In this document: positions 43,976-51,841 of the stretch, in pieces | Layout of the letters: every line of letters begins with the position of its first letter | Numbering within the stretch: position 1 is the first letter of the stretch | NCBI RefSeq assembly: GCF_001623875.1 | Contig: NZ_LWAE01000017.1 | Location: forward strand, 1 to 60,645 | Direction of reading: 5' to 3' | Source of the DNA: Clostridium magnum DSM 2767 | Lineage (GTDB): Bacteria; Bacillota; Clostridia; Clostridiales; Clostridiaceae | DNA length: 60,645 bases | Translations under genes and position numbers: made by a program | The notes under the pieces: generated by a model | The model's database searches: none | What the model saw: only the letters and a program-made list of their open reading frames with translations | Told to the model about the DNA's origin: nothing

Positions 43976-45778
43976 ATGCAAAATGCTGAAACGGTGTTAT
44001 CAATACTAAAACAGAAATCTGAAAATGATGAACAATATGTATTTGATAGAATTTACAGAAATCTTTTTAACGAAGAATTCTATATCAGAGCATATAAAAA
44101 AATCTATGCTAAACAAGGTAATATGACTCAAGGAATTGATGGAAAAACAATTGACGGCTTTAAAAAGCAGACAATTGTTGATGTGATAGAATTGTTGAAA
44201 TTCGAACAATACTACCCACAACCTGTCAGAAGAACCTATATACCAAAAAAGAACGGTAAAATGAGACCTCTAGGTATACCAACATTTACAGATAAGCTGA
44301 TACAGGAAGTAATAAGACAACTACTTGAAGCAATCTATGAACCAATATTCTGCGATTCATCGCATGGCTTTAGACCAAACAAGAGCTGTCACACCGCACT
44401 ATATCAAATAAAAAGTAAATGCAGAGGTACAAACTGGATTATTGAAGGTGATATAACTGCCTGCTTTGATAACATCGACCACGATGTGCTAATCAGAATC
44501 TTATCAAAAAAAATAAAAGATGGCAGACTACTTGAGTTAATCAGAAGATTTCTAAAAGCAGGATACCTTGAATTTGAAAAAATGCATAATTCGTTTTCTG
44601 GAACTCCTCAAGGTGGAATTATCAGTCCCATCCTCGCAAATATCTACTTGCATGAATTTGATAAGTATATGGAGGAACTATGTAAAAAGTTTTCAAAAGG
44701 AAAACAAAAGAAAGTAAATCCAGAATATCATAGACTTAATTGCAAGAGATGGAAAGCTAATAAGAATGGGGATTATGAAAAAGCCAATCAAATATTAAAG
44801 GAAATGCAGACGATAAATGCCCTAGACCCTATGGATAGTAATTTTATACGAATAAATTACACTAGATATGCAGATGACTTTCTTGTTTGTATTATTGGCA
44901 GTAAAGCACTAGCTGTAGAAATCAAAAATAAAATAGCCTTCTTCATGGAAAATGAACTGAAACTAGAACTAAGCCAAGAAAAGACAATGATAACAAATCT
45001 GAGTCACCAAAGGGTTAAATTTCTAGGTTATGAAGTATCAAAAACTCATGAAAACACAAAGCAAGTTATAGATTCTATTGGTCGAAAGAAAAGGTCGGCA
45101 AACGGAACGATACAACTGTTAGTTCCAAGCAAAGCTATTAATAAAAAGCTAGAAACCTTCAGAAAACATGGAGTATCATATCCTTTCGTAGCAAAAGTAA
45201 ATCTACCAGTATTGGACATTATCAATTCCTACAATGCAGAAATACGAGGATTATATAACTATTATTGTTTAGCAACTGATGTCAGTAAAAAAATAGCAAC
45301 ATTTAAATACTATCACTATTATAGCATGATTAAAACCATAGCTCGAAAAGAAAAGTCCTCTGTAAAAAAGGTGTTTAACAAGTATGGAATTAGCGTTCCA
45401 AGAAAAATTGGAACGGGAACTCTTCATATAATAGGCATGAAATATAAAACTAAAAATGGAGAAAAAACAATAACATACTTTAACGATAGCCTAAAGAAAA
45501 TTGATAAACCAATGACCAAAATAAATGACATTTTTGGTCAAAACTTTATCGGTGGACAATTAATAAAAAGAATTAACGCAAATCAATGTGAGCTATGTGG
45601 AGCTGATACAAGTGAATTAGAAGTTCATCATATTAGAAAATTAAAAGATATTACCCGCAAGTACAAAAAACGTGGTACTGCAATTCCTAACTGGGTTATG
45701 CTAATGAGTACAATTAAGCGTAAAACGCTGGTTGTATGTCATAAATGCCACGTAAACATACATACGGGGAAATATTAA
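43976..45778 (+). CDS. Inner intron reverse transcriptase/maturase with HNH domain
   Basis: About 600 residues, complete: RT motifs RRTYIPKKNGKMRPLGIPTFTDKLIQ, SSHGFRPNKSCHTAL, EGDITACFDNIDHDVL, GTPQGGIISPILANIYL and TRYADDFLV (catalytic YADD); then a maturase (X) domain; then an HNH nuclease (CELCGADTSELEVHHIRKL...VVCHKCHVNIHTG). ATG 43976 is chosen for its GGAGGT site; the frame extends upstream to 43883 but those codons overlap ribozyme sequence. It splices and mobilises the inner intron. Confidence 0.92.
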   Translation: MQNAETVLSILKQKSENDEQYVFDRIYRNLFNEEFYIRAYKKIYAKQGNMTQGIDGKTIDGFKKQTIVDVIELLKFEQYYPQPVRRTYIPKKNGKMRPLGIPTFTDKLIQEVIRQLLEAIYEPIFCDSSHGFRPNKSCHTALYQIKSKCRGTNWIIEGDITACFDNIDHDVLIRILSKKIKDGRLLELIRRFLKAGYLEFEKMHNSFSGTPQGGIISPILANIYLHEFDKYMEELCKKFSKGKQKKVNPEYHRLNCKRWKANKNGDYEKANQILKEMQTINALDPMDSNFIRINYTRYADDFLVCIIGSKALAVEIKNKIAFFMENELKLELSQEKTMITNLSHQRVKFLGYEVSKTHENTKQVIDSIGRKKRSANGTIQLLVPSKAINKKLETFRKHGVSYPFVAKVNLPVLDIINSYNAEIRGLYNYYCLATDVSKKIATFKYYHYYSMIKTIARKEKSSVKKVFNKYGISVPRKIGTGTLHIIGMKYKTKNGEKTITYFNDSLKKIDKPMTKINDIFGQNFIGGQLIKRINANQCELCGADTSELEVHHIRKLKDITRKYKKRGTAIPNWVMLMSTIKRKTLVVCHKCHVNIHTGKY

Positions 45779-45800
45779 CTCTGTTTTAGAAATAGCTGGA

Positions 45801-45834
45801 GAGCCGAATACATTGAAAGGTGTACGTTCGGTTC
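45801..45834 (+). ncRNA. Domain V of inner group II intron
   Basis: A 34-nt catalytic hairpin: GAGCCGAATACATT, GAAA tetraloop, GGTGTACGTTCGGTTC, with the AGC triad. A domain VI hairpin with a bulged A follows up to the 3-prime splice site at 45895. Confidence 0.9.
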
Positions 45835-45895
45835 GGAGGGGGGCACAGGAAAACCTACTATCGGAAGATAGCAAGGCGTTTGGTGCCTACCCTAC

Positions 45896-47158
45896 AATGT
45901 GAACCATAGTAAATTGCTAAAGCAGATGTGGACTATGGGAATACAAGATAAAAACCTATTAAGTATAATATCAAAGCTTCTAAAGGCTGAAATTAAGAAT
46001 ATAGGAATACCAACCAAAGGAACTCCACAAGGGGGAATTATCTCGCCTTTACTATCAAATATTGTTCTTAATGAATTAGATTGGTGGGTTAGTAATCAGT
46101 GGGAAACATTGGAAACGCAAAAAACATATACATTCTGGAACAAATATAAAGCGTTGAAAAACACTAATCTAAAAGAAATGTATATAGTAAGATACGCTGA
46201 TGATTTCAAAATATTCTGTAGAAATCACAAAACGGCACAAAAAGCTTTTATTGCAGTTAAATCATGGCTAAAAGAAAGATTAGGGTTAGAAATAAGTCCA
46301 GAAAAATCTAGAGTTATAAATCTGAGAAAGAATTATTCAAATTTCTTAGGGTTTAAATTAAAAGTATATAACAAAGGTCGAAAGGCAGTAGTCAAATCAC
46401 ACATGAGTGACAAGGCTATAAAGAATGTAATAAAAGAAATAAAGGAAAAAATAAAATCTATACAAAAGAAACGAAAGATAGACACTATATCAAAGTACAA
46501 TGCTACGATATTGGGTATGCACAACTATTATAAAGTAGCAACTCATGTAAGTATAGATTTTAACAGAATAGATTTCTTAGTAAGAAAAAGCCTAAATGCA
46601 AGACTTAACAAAATACGAAGCGATACAGGATTTACATCTAAAACATATACCAAATTTTATGGTAACTATAAATTTAAAAAATGGTATATATCAAATGTAG
46701 CTTTATTTCCTATAGCTGGAGTTAAAATGTTCAATCCAATGAACTTTACTCAAGAAATATGCAATTATACAACAAAAGGAAGAAACCTAATCCATGATAA
46801 CCTAAAACAAATAAATCCCAAAACACTACAATATATCATGAAAAATCCCGTACAGGGACAAAGTGCCGAATATAACGATAATAGAATATCCTTATATGTA
46901 GGACAGAATGGTAAGTGTAGCATAACTGGGAAAGTATTAGAAATAGGTAATATGGAATGTCACCATAAGAAACCTAGAGAACTAGGTGGAAAAGACGAAT
47001 ATAGCAACCTGACTTTTGTTACAAAAAGTGTTCATGAATTGATTCATGCTACAGTAGAGGAAACAATTAAAAAGTACAAAGATTCAGTAAAATTAGATGT
47101 AAATGAATTGAAAAAGCTTAATAAACTTCGGTTGTTAGTTGGAATTTGTGTAATATAA
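45896..47158 (+). CDS. Outer intron reverse transcriptase, 3-prime part
   Basis: It continues the outer reverse transcriptase in frame (N at 45896, then VNHSKLLKQMW): GTPQGGIISPLLSNIVLNELDWW, VRYADDFKIFC (YADD), a maturase region, and an HNH domain (CSITGKVLEIGNMECHHKKPRELGGKDEYSNL). Spliced length about 605-610 residues. It only makes sense joined to the 42798 part, since this half has no ribosome-binding site. Confidence 0.88.
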   Translation, partial: NVNHSKLLKQMWTMGIQDKNLLSIISKLLKAEIKNIGIPTKGTPQGGIISPLLSNIVLNELDWWVSNQWETLETQKTYTFWNKYKALKNTNLKEMYIVRYADDFKIFCRNHKTAQKAFIAVKSWLKERLGLEISPEKSRVINLRKNYSNFLGFKLKVYNKGRKAVVKSHMSDKAIKNVIKEIKEKIKSIQKKRKIDTISKYNATILGMHNYYKVATHVSIDFNRIDFLVRKSLNARLNKIRSDTGFTSKTYTKFYGNYKFKKWYISNVALFPIAGVKMFNPMNFTQEICNYTTKGRNLIHDNLKQINPKTLQYIMKNPVQGQSAEYNDNRISLYVGQNGKCSITGKVLEIGNMECHHKKPRELGGKDEYSNLTFVTKSVHELIHATVEETIKKYKDSVKLDVNELKKLNKLRLLVGICVI

Positions 47159-47181
47159 GTAAATAAGTAAATGTTGATGGA

Positions 47182-47216
47182 ACGCCGTATGAGTTCGAAA
47201 GTCTCACGTACGGTGC
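47182..47216 (+). ncRNA. Domain V of outer group II intron
   Basis: ACGCCGTATGAGTT, loop CGAAAG, then TCTCACGTACGGTGC, folding as a domain V hairpin with a CGC triad. This differs from the AGC triad of the inner intron, so the two are of different lineages. Confidence 0.82.
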
Positions 47217-47265
47217 GGAGGAGGGGAAAAGTTGGAGATAACATCAAAGACTTACCTATTCCTAT

Positions 47266-47574
47266 TGCAGAATAGTTGTTGAAGATTTAAATGTAAAAGG
47301 TATGCTTAAAAATAAACACTTATCAAAGGCTATACAAGAACAATGTTTTCATAAATTTATTAGTATTTTAGAATACAAAAGTAGATTTAATGGTATTGAA
47401 TTTGTAAAAGCAGATAGGTTTTATCCTTTGAGCAAAACTTGTTCTTGTTGTGGTGAAATCAAGAAAGATTTAAAACTTAAAGATAGAGTATTTATTTGTC
47501 CATCATGTAATTATAAAATTGATAGGGATAAAAATGCGTCAATAAATCTTTCAAGATATAAACAATCAGCATAG
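47266..47574 (+). CDS. tnpB: TnpB, exon 2 (102 codons)
   Basis: It carries the second RuvC acidic motif (RIVVEDLNVKGM), the conserved NKHLSKAIQEQCFHKF, the four-Cys zinc knot (CSCCGEIKKDL...FICPSC) and the last catalytic Asp (DRDKNASINLSRY). Without splicing it has no start; joined to exon 1 (KTKP|CRIVVEDL) the nuclease is complete. Confidence 0.85.
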   Translation, partial: CRIVVEDLNVKGMLKNKHLSKAIQEQCFHKFISILEYKSRFNGIEFVKADRFYPLSKTCSCCGEIKKDLKLKDRVFICPSCNYKIDRDKNASINLSRYKQSA

Positions 47575-47743
47575 TATCACATTCAAGATAATGCTGATAT
47601 GTACTGCTCGTTACGCAGGAATTTAAGCCTTTGGAGCAACACATCAAACTGGAGTAGCCTTATGACAAAACAGGTTGCGTCGAATAAGGAATAAATCTCT
47701 AAATATTAGAATTTAGTAGATTTTATGTAACGGATGATGTTAC
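47575..47743 (+). ncRNA. IS607 right end, probable reRNA/omega-RNA region
   Basis: TnpB guide RNAs derive from the end of tnpB and the element's right end. This 170-bp stretch is G+C-richer than its surroundings, with stem-forming parts, and its tail AAGGAATAAATCTC resembles such ends. The guide would be the sequence just past ~47720. The exact boundary is not determined. Confidence 0.4.
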
Positions 47744-48994
47744 ATGGGTAGATTGATATTTCATATAGATGTAAATTCAGCGTACTTATCGTGGGAGGCA
47801 ACGTATAGGCTTCAGCAAGGAGATTCAATAGATTTAAGAGAAATACCATCTGTAGTAGGTGGAGATGAATCTAGTAGACATGGTATTGTACTCGCAAAAT
47901 CAATCTCTGCAAAAAGGTATAGTATTCAAACAGGAGAAACACTATTTAATGCTAGATTGAAGTGTCCAGGGGTTATAATAGTACCACCAAGATATTGGTT
48001 ATATATGCAATGTAGTTCAGCAATGCATCAAATGTTACAGGAGTATACACCACAAATCCAAAGATTTAGTATAGATGAGAGCTTTTTAGATTTTTCTAAC
48101 ATGAAGCATTTATACCCAGATTATATGGAGTTGGCTGAAACCATAAGAGAAAGAATTAAGCGAGTGCTAGGTTTCACTGTAAACATAGGTATATCAAACA
48201 ATAAGCTACTTGCAAAAGTTGCATCTGACTTAAAAAAGCCAGATAGAATCCATACTTTATTTCCGCATGAGATTGAGGAAAAGATGTGGCCACTGCCGGT
48301 GGAGGATCTATTTATGGTAGGTAGAGCTACAGCACCCAAACTACATAAGATAAATATTAACACTATAGGAGATTTAGCAAACTATGATGTTGAAATACTA
48401 AGAAATATATTTAAGAGTCATGGACAGCTAATTTGGAACTATGCTAATGGTATAGATAATTTAGAAGTTAGAAAGAGCAATTATATTGAAATGAAGGGAA
48501 TAGGAAATTCAACAACTATAGCTTTTGATGTTGAGGATAAGGATACTGCACATAAGGTTCTGTTATCTTTATGCGAAACAGTTGGAATGAGATTAAGGGA
48601 TTCTCATAACTGCTGCAATGTAGTTGCGGTAAGTATAAGAGGTTCAGATTTAATCTCTTATTCACGCCAAAAGAAACTTAGTACAGCTACAGATTCTACA
48701 AGAAAAATATATGACGAGACCTGTATTCTGTTTGATAATGTATGGAAAGGTAACCCAATAAGGCATCTAGGGGTACATATAACAGATTTTTGTAACAATG
48801 ATTTTTATCAGTATACCTTATTAGATTCCTTTAATTATTATAAGGATAGTAAATTAAATAAAGTAGTAGATGAAATTAGACTAAAGTATGGTTATAAGGC
48901 TATTTTTAGGTCATGTTTTTTACAATCAGGTTTAAGCTCTATGTGTGGAGGGGTAGGAGAGGAAGAGTATCCTCTAATGAGTTCCATGTTGTAA
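47744..48994 (+). CDS. dinB: Y-family DNA polymerase (DinB/Pol IV or UmuC-like)
   Basis: A 416-residue protein with the catalytic motifs FHIDVNSAYLSWEA (first Asp) and QRFSIDESFLDFS (Asp-Glu), the palm-finger GDESSRHGIVLAKS, the helix-hairpin-helix MVGRATAPKLHKINI, and a little-finger domain. It copies damaged DNA. Its start codon follows a small hairpin (GTAAC/GTTAC, 47727-47743) and the IS607 end, so its native promoter may have been replaced. Confidence 0.9.
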   Translation: MGRLIFHIDVNSAYLSWEATYRLQQGDSIDLREIPSVVGGDESSRHGIVLAKSISAKRYSIQTGETLFNARLKCPGVIIVPPRYWLYMQCSSAMHQMLQEYTPQIQRFSIDESFLDFSNMKHLYPDYMELAETIRERIKRVLGFTVNIGISNNKLLAKVASDLKKPDRIHTLFPHEIEEKMWPLPVEDLFMVGRATAPKLHKININTIGDLANYDVEILRNIFKSHGQLIWNYANGIDNLEVRKSNYIEMKGIGNSTTIAFDVEDKDTAHKVLLSLCETVGMRLRDSHNCCNVVAVSIRGSDLISYSRQKKLSTATDSTRKIYDETCILFDNVWKGNPIRHLGVHITDFCNNDFYQYTLLDSFNYYKDSKLNKVVDEIRLKYGYKAIFRSCFLQSGLSSMCGGVGEEEYPLMSSML

Positions 48995-49014
48995 GGGAAA
49001 GGTGTGTTGTTATA

Positions 49015-49278
49015 ATGAAAATTATAGTTAAACCAATTGAAGTAGTTTCTTACACTAGCAATAAAGGTGAGATAAGACCTTTAAGATTTAGGATTCAAGC
49101 TGAAGATGATTCAGTAAAGGTAGTAAAAATAGATAAAGTTATTACAAAAGAAACTGAAAAACTAGCAGGTAACCCTATGCTTGTATTCAGATGTCAAAGT
49201 CTAATTGGTAATGTACAGAAACAGTTTGAAATTAAATATGAGTTACAAACCTGTAAATGGATATTATTTAAAATTTAG
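49015..49278 (+). CDS. Small protein coupled to the Y-family polymerase, 87 aa
   Basis: MKIIVKPIEVVSYTSNKGEIRPLRFRI and a beta-rich rest. Such a small gene recurs just after clostridial Y-family polymerase genes; role unknown. ATG 49015 with GGGAAAGGTG upstream; the longer frame from 48913 overlaps the polymerase end and is not used. Confidence 0.75.
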   Translation: MKIIVKPIEVVSYTSNKGEIRPLRFRIQAEDDSVKVVKIDKVITKETEKLAGNPMLVFRCQSLIGNVQKQFEIKYELQTCKWILFKI

Positions 49279-49502
49279 TAGTTTTAATTAATGTGGCTGA
49301 TATTATTTAGGTTGCTGGGCTATTGAATTGCAATTTTATATTGGAAACAATACATGAGTATTTATAATTAAGAAAAGATGCTTTCTATAAAGGGATATGG
49401 AAATTAATGTCGAATAGTAATACCAAGAAAGTTAGTGTTTGAAGTTATTTATAGAGATGGTTCTGCAGATTAATGATTTTCGTACAAAAGGAGATTGATG
49501 TA

Positions 49503-49991
49503 ATGGATATTAAAATTAGAAGAGTAGCTATAGAAGACTTAGATGCGGTAACAGAAGTGGAAGCAAGATGTTTTCCAGAGGCAGAAGCTGCTACGAAGGC
49601 ATCATTCGAACAACGAATTAAGACATTTCCAGAAAGTTTTTTTGTAGCAGAAATTGATGGAAAAATAATTGGGTTTATCAATGGGTGTATAATCAATGAA
49701 ACGACTATCTATGATGAACTATTTAGCGATGCTACTCTACACATTCCAAATGGAGATTACCAGACTATTTTTGGACTTGATGTGATTTTTAATTATCGCA
49801 ATCTAGGAATTGCGGCACAATTAATGAAGCATTTGATAGAAGTATCAAGATTAGCTGGTCGCAAAGGTGTTATTTTAACGTGTAAAGAGAAGCTCATTCA
49901 TTACTATTCAAAGTTTGGGTTTGAAAATAAAGGTGTTTCAAAATCCGAACATGGTGCTTCTGAATGGTATGATATGATTTTAAAGTTTTAA
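49503..49991 (+). CDS. GNAT acetyltransferase
   Basis: A 162-residue GNAT protein: IRRVAIEDLDAVTEVEARCFPE at the N-terminus and the acetyl-CoA region VIFNYRNLGIAAQLMKHLIEVSRLAGRKGVILTCKEKLIHYYSKFGF. The arylalkylamine-acetyltransferase-like start suggests a small amine substrate. ATG 49503 with AAAGGAG upstream. The 224-bp gap before it shows no gene. Confidence 0.85.
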   Translation: MDIKIRRVAIEDLDAVTEVEARCFPEAEAATKASFEQRIKTFPESFFVAEIDGKIIGFINGCIINETTIYDELFSDATLHIPNGDYQTIFGLDVIFNYRNLGIAAQLMKHLIEVSRLAGRKGVILTCKEKLIHYYSKFGFENKGVSKSEHGASEWYDMILKF

Positions 49992-50030
49992 TAAAATCTG
50001 CACATGATTTTATTTAGGGAAGGTAATAAA

Positions 50031-50336
50031 ATGATAATACAAACTGAACGTTTAGAGCTTATTCCGTTAACTCCTAATCAATTAAAACTATGGATTGAAG
50101 ATATTCCTAATGAAAATGGTGAGGTTGAGATTGGCTATGGTTTAGGTAAAGAGTTTGAGCACAACGGATATATGACAGAAGCTGTAAAAGCAATGTGTGA
50201 GTGGGCATTAAAACAAAATGGTGTTACAAGTGTAATTGCTGAAACTGAGTTAGAAGGTTTGGCTTCTCAAAAGATTTTAGAGCGTTGTGGATTCAAAAAG
50301 GATAAAAGTGGAGAAACTTTTTGGTGGAGATTATGA
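50031..50336 (+). pseudogene. GNAT acetyltransferase with internal deletion, 101 aa
   Basis: It starts like a GNAT_3 protein (IIQTERLELIPLTPNQLKLWIEDI) and jumps straight to the acetyl-CoA motif part (NENGEVEIGYGLGKEFEHNGYMTEAV...KILERCGFKKD). About 60-70 residues that should lie between, including the first acceptor-binding helices, are missing while the frame is kept. It probably does not fold as a full GNAT. GGGAAGGT precedes the ATG. Confidence 0.65.
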
Positions 50337-50445
50337 TGATTTTGATAATGTTGAGGATTTAATATCTTTTATTGAATCTGGAATTCGATAAATTTTAATT
50401 TAAGGTTGAAAATTATAAATAGTAATTTGAAGAGGGGGATAAGAT

Positions 50446-50766
50446 ATGGCTTCTAGTCAAGAATATTTAGATTTTATTATTGGACAATTAGATACACTGG
50501 ACGATATTTCTTTCAGAAAAATGATGGGAGAATATATTTTATATTTTCGAGGAAAGGTTTTTGGGGGAATATATGATGATCGCCTTTTGGTTAAGATAAC
50601 CAAGTCGAGTAGAGAGTTGATGCTAGAAGCAATTGAGGAGTTGCCTTATGATGGTGCAAAACCAATGCTTTTGGTTGGTGATGTTGATAATAAAGATTTC
50701 TTATATCAATTAATTACGGAGATGTATGAAGAACTTCCAAATCCAAAAGTAAAAAAGAAAAAGTAA
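50446..50766 (+). CDS. TfoX N-terminal domain protein, 106 aa
   Basis: It matches TfoX_N: FRKMMGEYILYFRGKVFGGIYDDRLLVKITKSS, and PKPMLLV-like PYDGAKPMLLVGDV. TfoX/Sxy proteins regulate competence in proteobacteria; stand-alone N-terminal domains in Firmicutes have no known role. GAAGAGGGGG precedes the ATG, in a leader partly repeated at 50780. Confidence 0.85.
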   Translation: MASSQEYLDFIIGQLDTLDDISFRKMMGEYILYFRGKVFGGIYDDRLLVKITKSSRELMLEAIEELPYDGAKPMLLVGDVDNKDFLYQLITEMYEELPNPKVKKKK

Positions 50767-50835
50767 TTTTTAAATTCAAATTTAAGGTTAATTAAAATTA
50801 GTGTAAATAGTAATTTGAAGGGAGAATATTTTATT

Positions 50836-51162
50836 ATGATTATTGACAATAATCCAAAGGAAATAGAAGCAATGGAGGCATTTCATCGTGGTGACAGAAA
50901 AGAAGGATTGCGATTGCAGGAAGAGTTTGCTTCGGAATTTCGTGAAGAATATAAAGATAAGGACCATTGTTCATGTAAAAAAGCATGTCGTTATCATGGA
51001 AATTGTAAAGAATGTGTGGCAATTCACAGAGCACATCAGGAACATGTACCAAATTGCATGAGACCATTAATAAATAAAAAAATAAAAATATTATCTGAAC
51101 TTACTGAACATACAATTGCAAATGAAATTGAGCCACCTAAAGAAACTTTGAGAAAAGAATAA
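50836..51162 (+). CDS. Cys-rich hypothetical protein, 108 aa
   Basis: A central metal-site-like motif: CSCKKACRYHGNCKECVAIHRAH...PNC (residues ~44-77), flanked by acidic helices. Its function is not known to me. ATG 50836 has GAAGGGAG ahead. The leader repeats part of that before the TfoX gene. Confidence 0.7.
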   Translation: MIIDNNPKEIEAMEAFHRGDRKEGLRLQEEFASEFREEYKDKDHCSCKKACRYHGNCKECVAIHRAHQEHVPNCMRPLINKKIKILSELTEHTIANEIEPPKETLRKE

Positions 51163-51173
51163 AATTATAGAAA

Positions 51174-51243
51174 GCAAAAACCGTTCGTTACACTTCCAGT
51201 TTTTGCAAGAGGGTCTGGCCCTCTTGTAGAACTTGGTAACGAA
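51174..51243. repeat. Nested inverted repeats (possible structured element)
   Basis: Three perfect 8-bp pairings overlap here: GCAAAAAC (51174) with GTTTTTGC (51199); CAAGAGGG (51206) with CCCTCTTG (51219); TTCGTTAC (51184) with GTAACGAA (51236). Two alternative folds exist, one with an outer stem closing over the others. No T-run follows, so it is not a plain terminator. Confidence 0.55.
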
Positions 51244-51318
51244 GTGAACAAATTCTGCTTACTACTATTTTGTATATTTGCAGTATCTTATTAAATGGAT
51301 TTATTATAAAAATAGGAA

Positions 51319-51612
51319 TTATGGTTTAAACAAAAATGTTTTAGGTAAAAACTGTACCATTTTAATTATATCTATAGATGGAATACCTGGTGCAGTAAAT
51401 TTTTCATCATCTCTGATGCTAGCAATGATATCTTTTTCTTCTTTAGTGGGAGCTAAAGAAAGTAAGTAATCATAAAAAAGCTCATCCTCTCTTTCCCCCT
51501 GAATGGCTTCTTTTATTAGAGCTAATGCTTCTTCTAGGGTTTTATATGATTTCTTCATTTCGTGAATTCTAAAATAATTTTGGGGAACAAAATTGGGTAT
51601 AGAATAATACAT
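51319..51612 (-). pseudogene. Truncated ferritin-like protein
   Basis: A 97-codon frame. After a short start (MYYSIPNFV) it reads like the first half of a small ferritin-like/rubrerythrin-type domain: KTLEEALALIKEAIQGEREDELFYDYLLSLAP and IIASIRDDEK, ending where the second pair of helices with EXXH should follow. The last ~30 codons look unrelated. Its promoter side has CTCCTAATAA (AGGAGG on the minus strand). Confidence 0.5.
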
Positions 51613-51841
51613 TAGTATCCTCCTAATAAAATGTGATTACAGCATTATTATTATGATAGGTTTTATGGTGTGCTACATGTTTCAATAAAGAATTTGTGTA
51701 ATATAAAGCAAAATAGTAATAAGTTTGCGTTTATTTTCATATAAATATATGATGCAGAACATAGAAATATGGAGTGAAATCCATAAAATTAGATAGAACT
51801 TTTTAAGATGTTCCTTATTAATTTTTTATGGAGGTAATAAG

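Larger units (their letters stand above)
43353..45895 (+). mobile_element. Inner group II intron inside the reverse transcriptase
   Basis: 2543 bp. It begins GTGCGTCCGTAAGG and ends GCCTACCCTAC; its removal joins ...GFFD to NVNHSKLLKQMW in frame. Ribozyme domains I-IV lie in 43353-43975 and domain V at 45801-45834. It carries its own complete reverse transcriptase. Confidence 0.87.
42081..47265 (+). mobile_element. Outer group II intron in tnpB
   Basis: 5185 bp including the inner intron, about 2.64 kb without it. It begins with the group II consensus GTGCGACACG and ends ACCTATTCCTAT (AY end), and removing it fuses exons 1 and 2 in frame. Domains I-IV occupy 42081-42797 (no other gene there). 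Domain V at 47182-47216 has a CGC triad. Its reverse transcriptase is encoded by 42798-43352 plus 45896-47158. Confidence 0.85.
41045..47720 (+). mobile_element. IS607-type element with twintron in tnpB
   Basis: It consists of a deleted tnpA (serine recombinase) overlapping a tnpB that is interrupted by a 5.2-kb group II intron, itself carrying a second group II intron. Without introns the remnant would be about 1.5 kb. The 5-prime edge is not certain (tnpA is deleted). The 3-prime edge is set by the structured sequence ending near 47720, before dinB. Confidence 0.75.

Noticed and set aside
42081..47265. IStron-type group I intron in the IS element
   Set aside because: The insert has group II hallmarks (GTGCG start, domain V, RT/maturase genes) rather than group I P7/P3 sequences.
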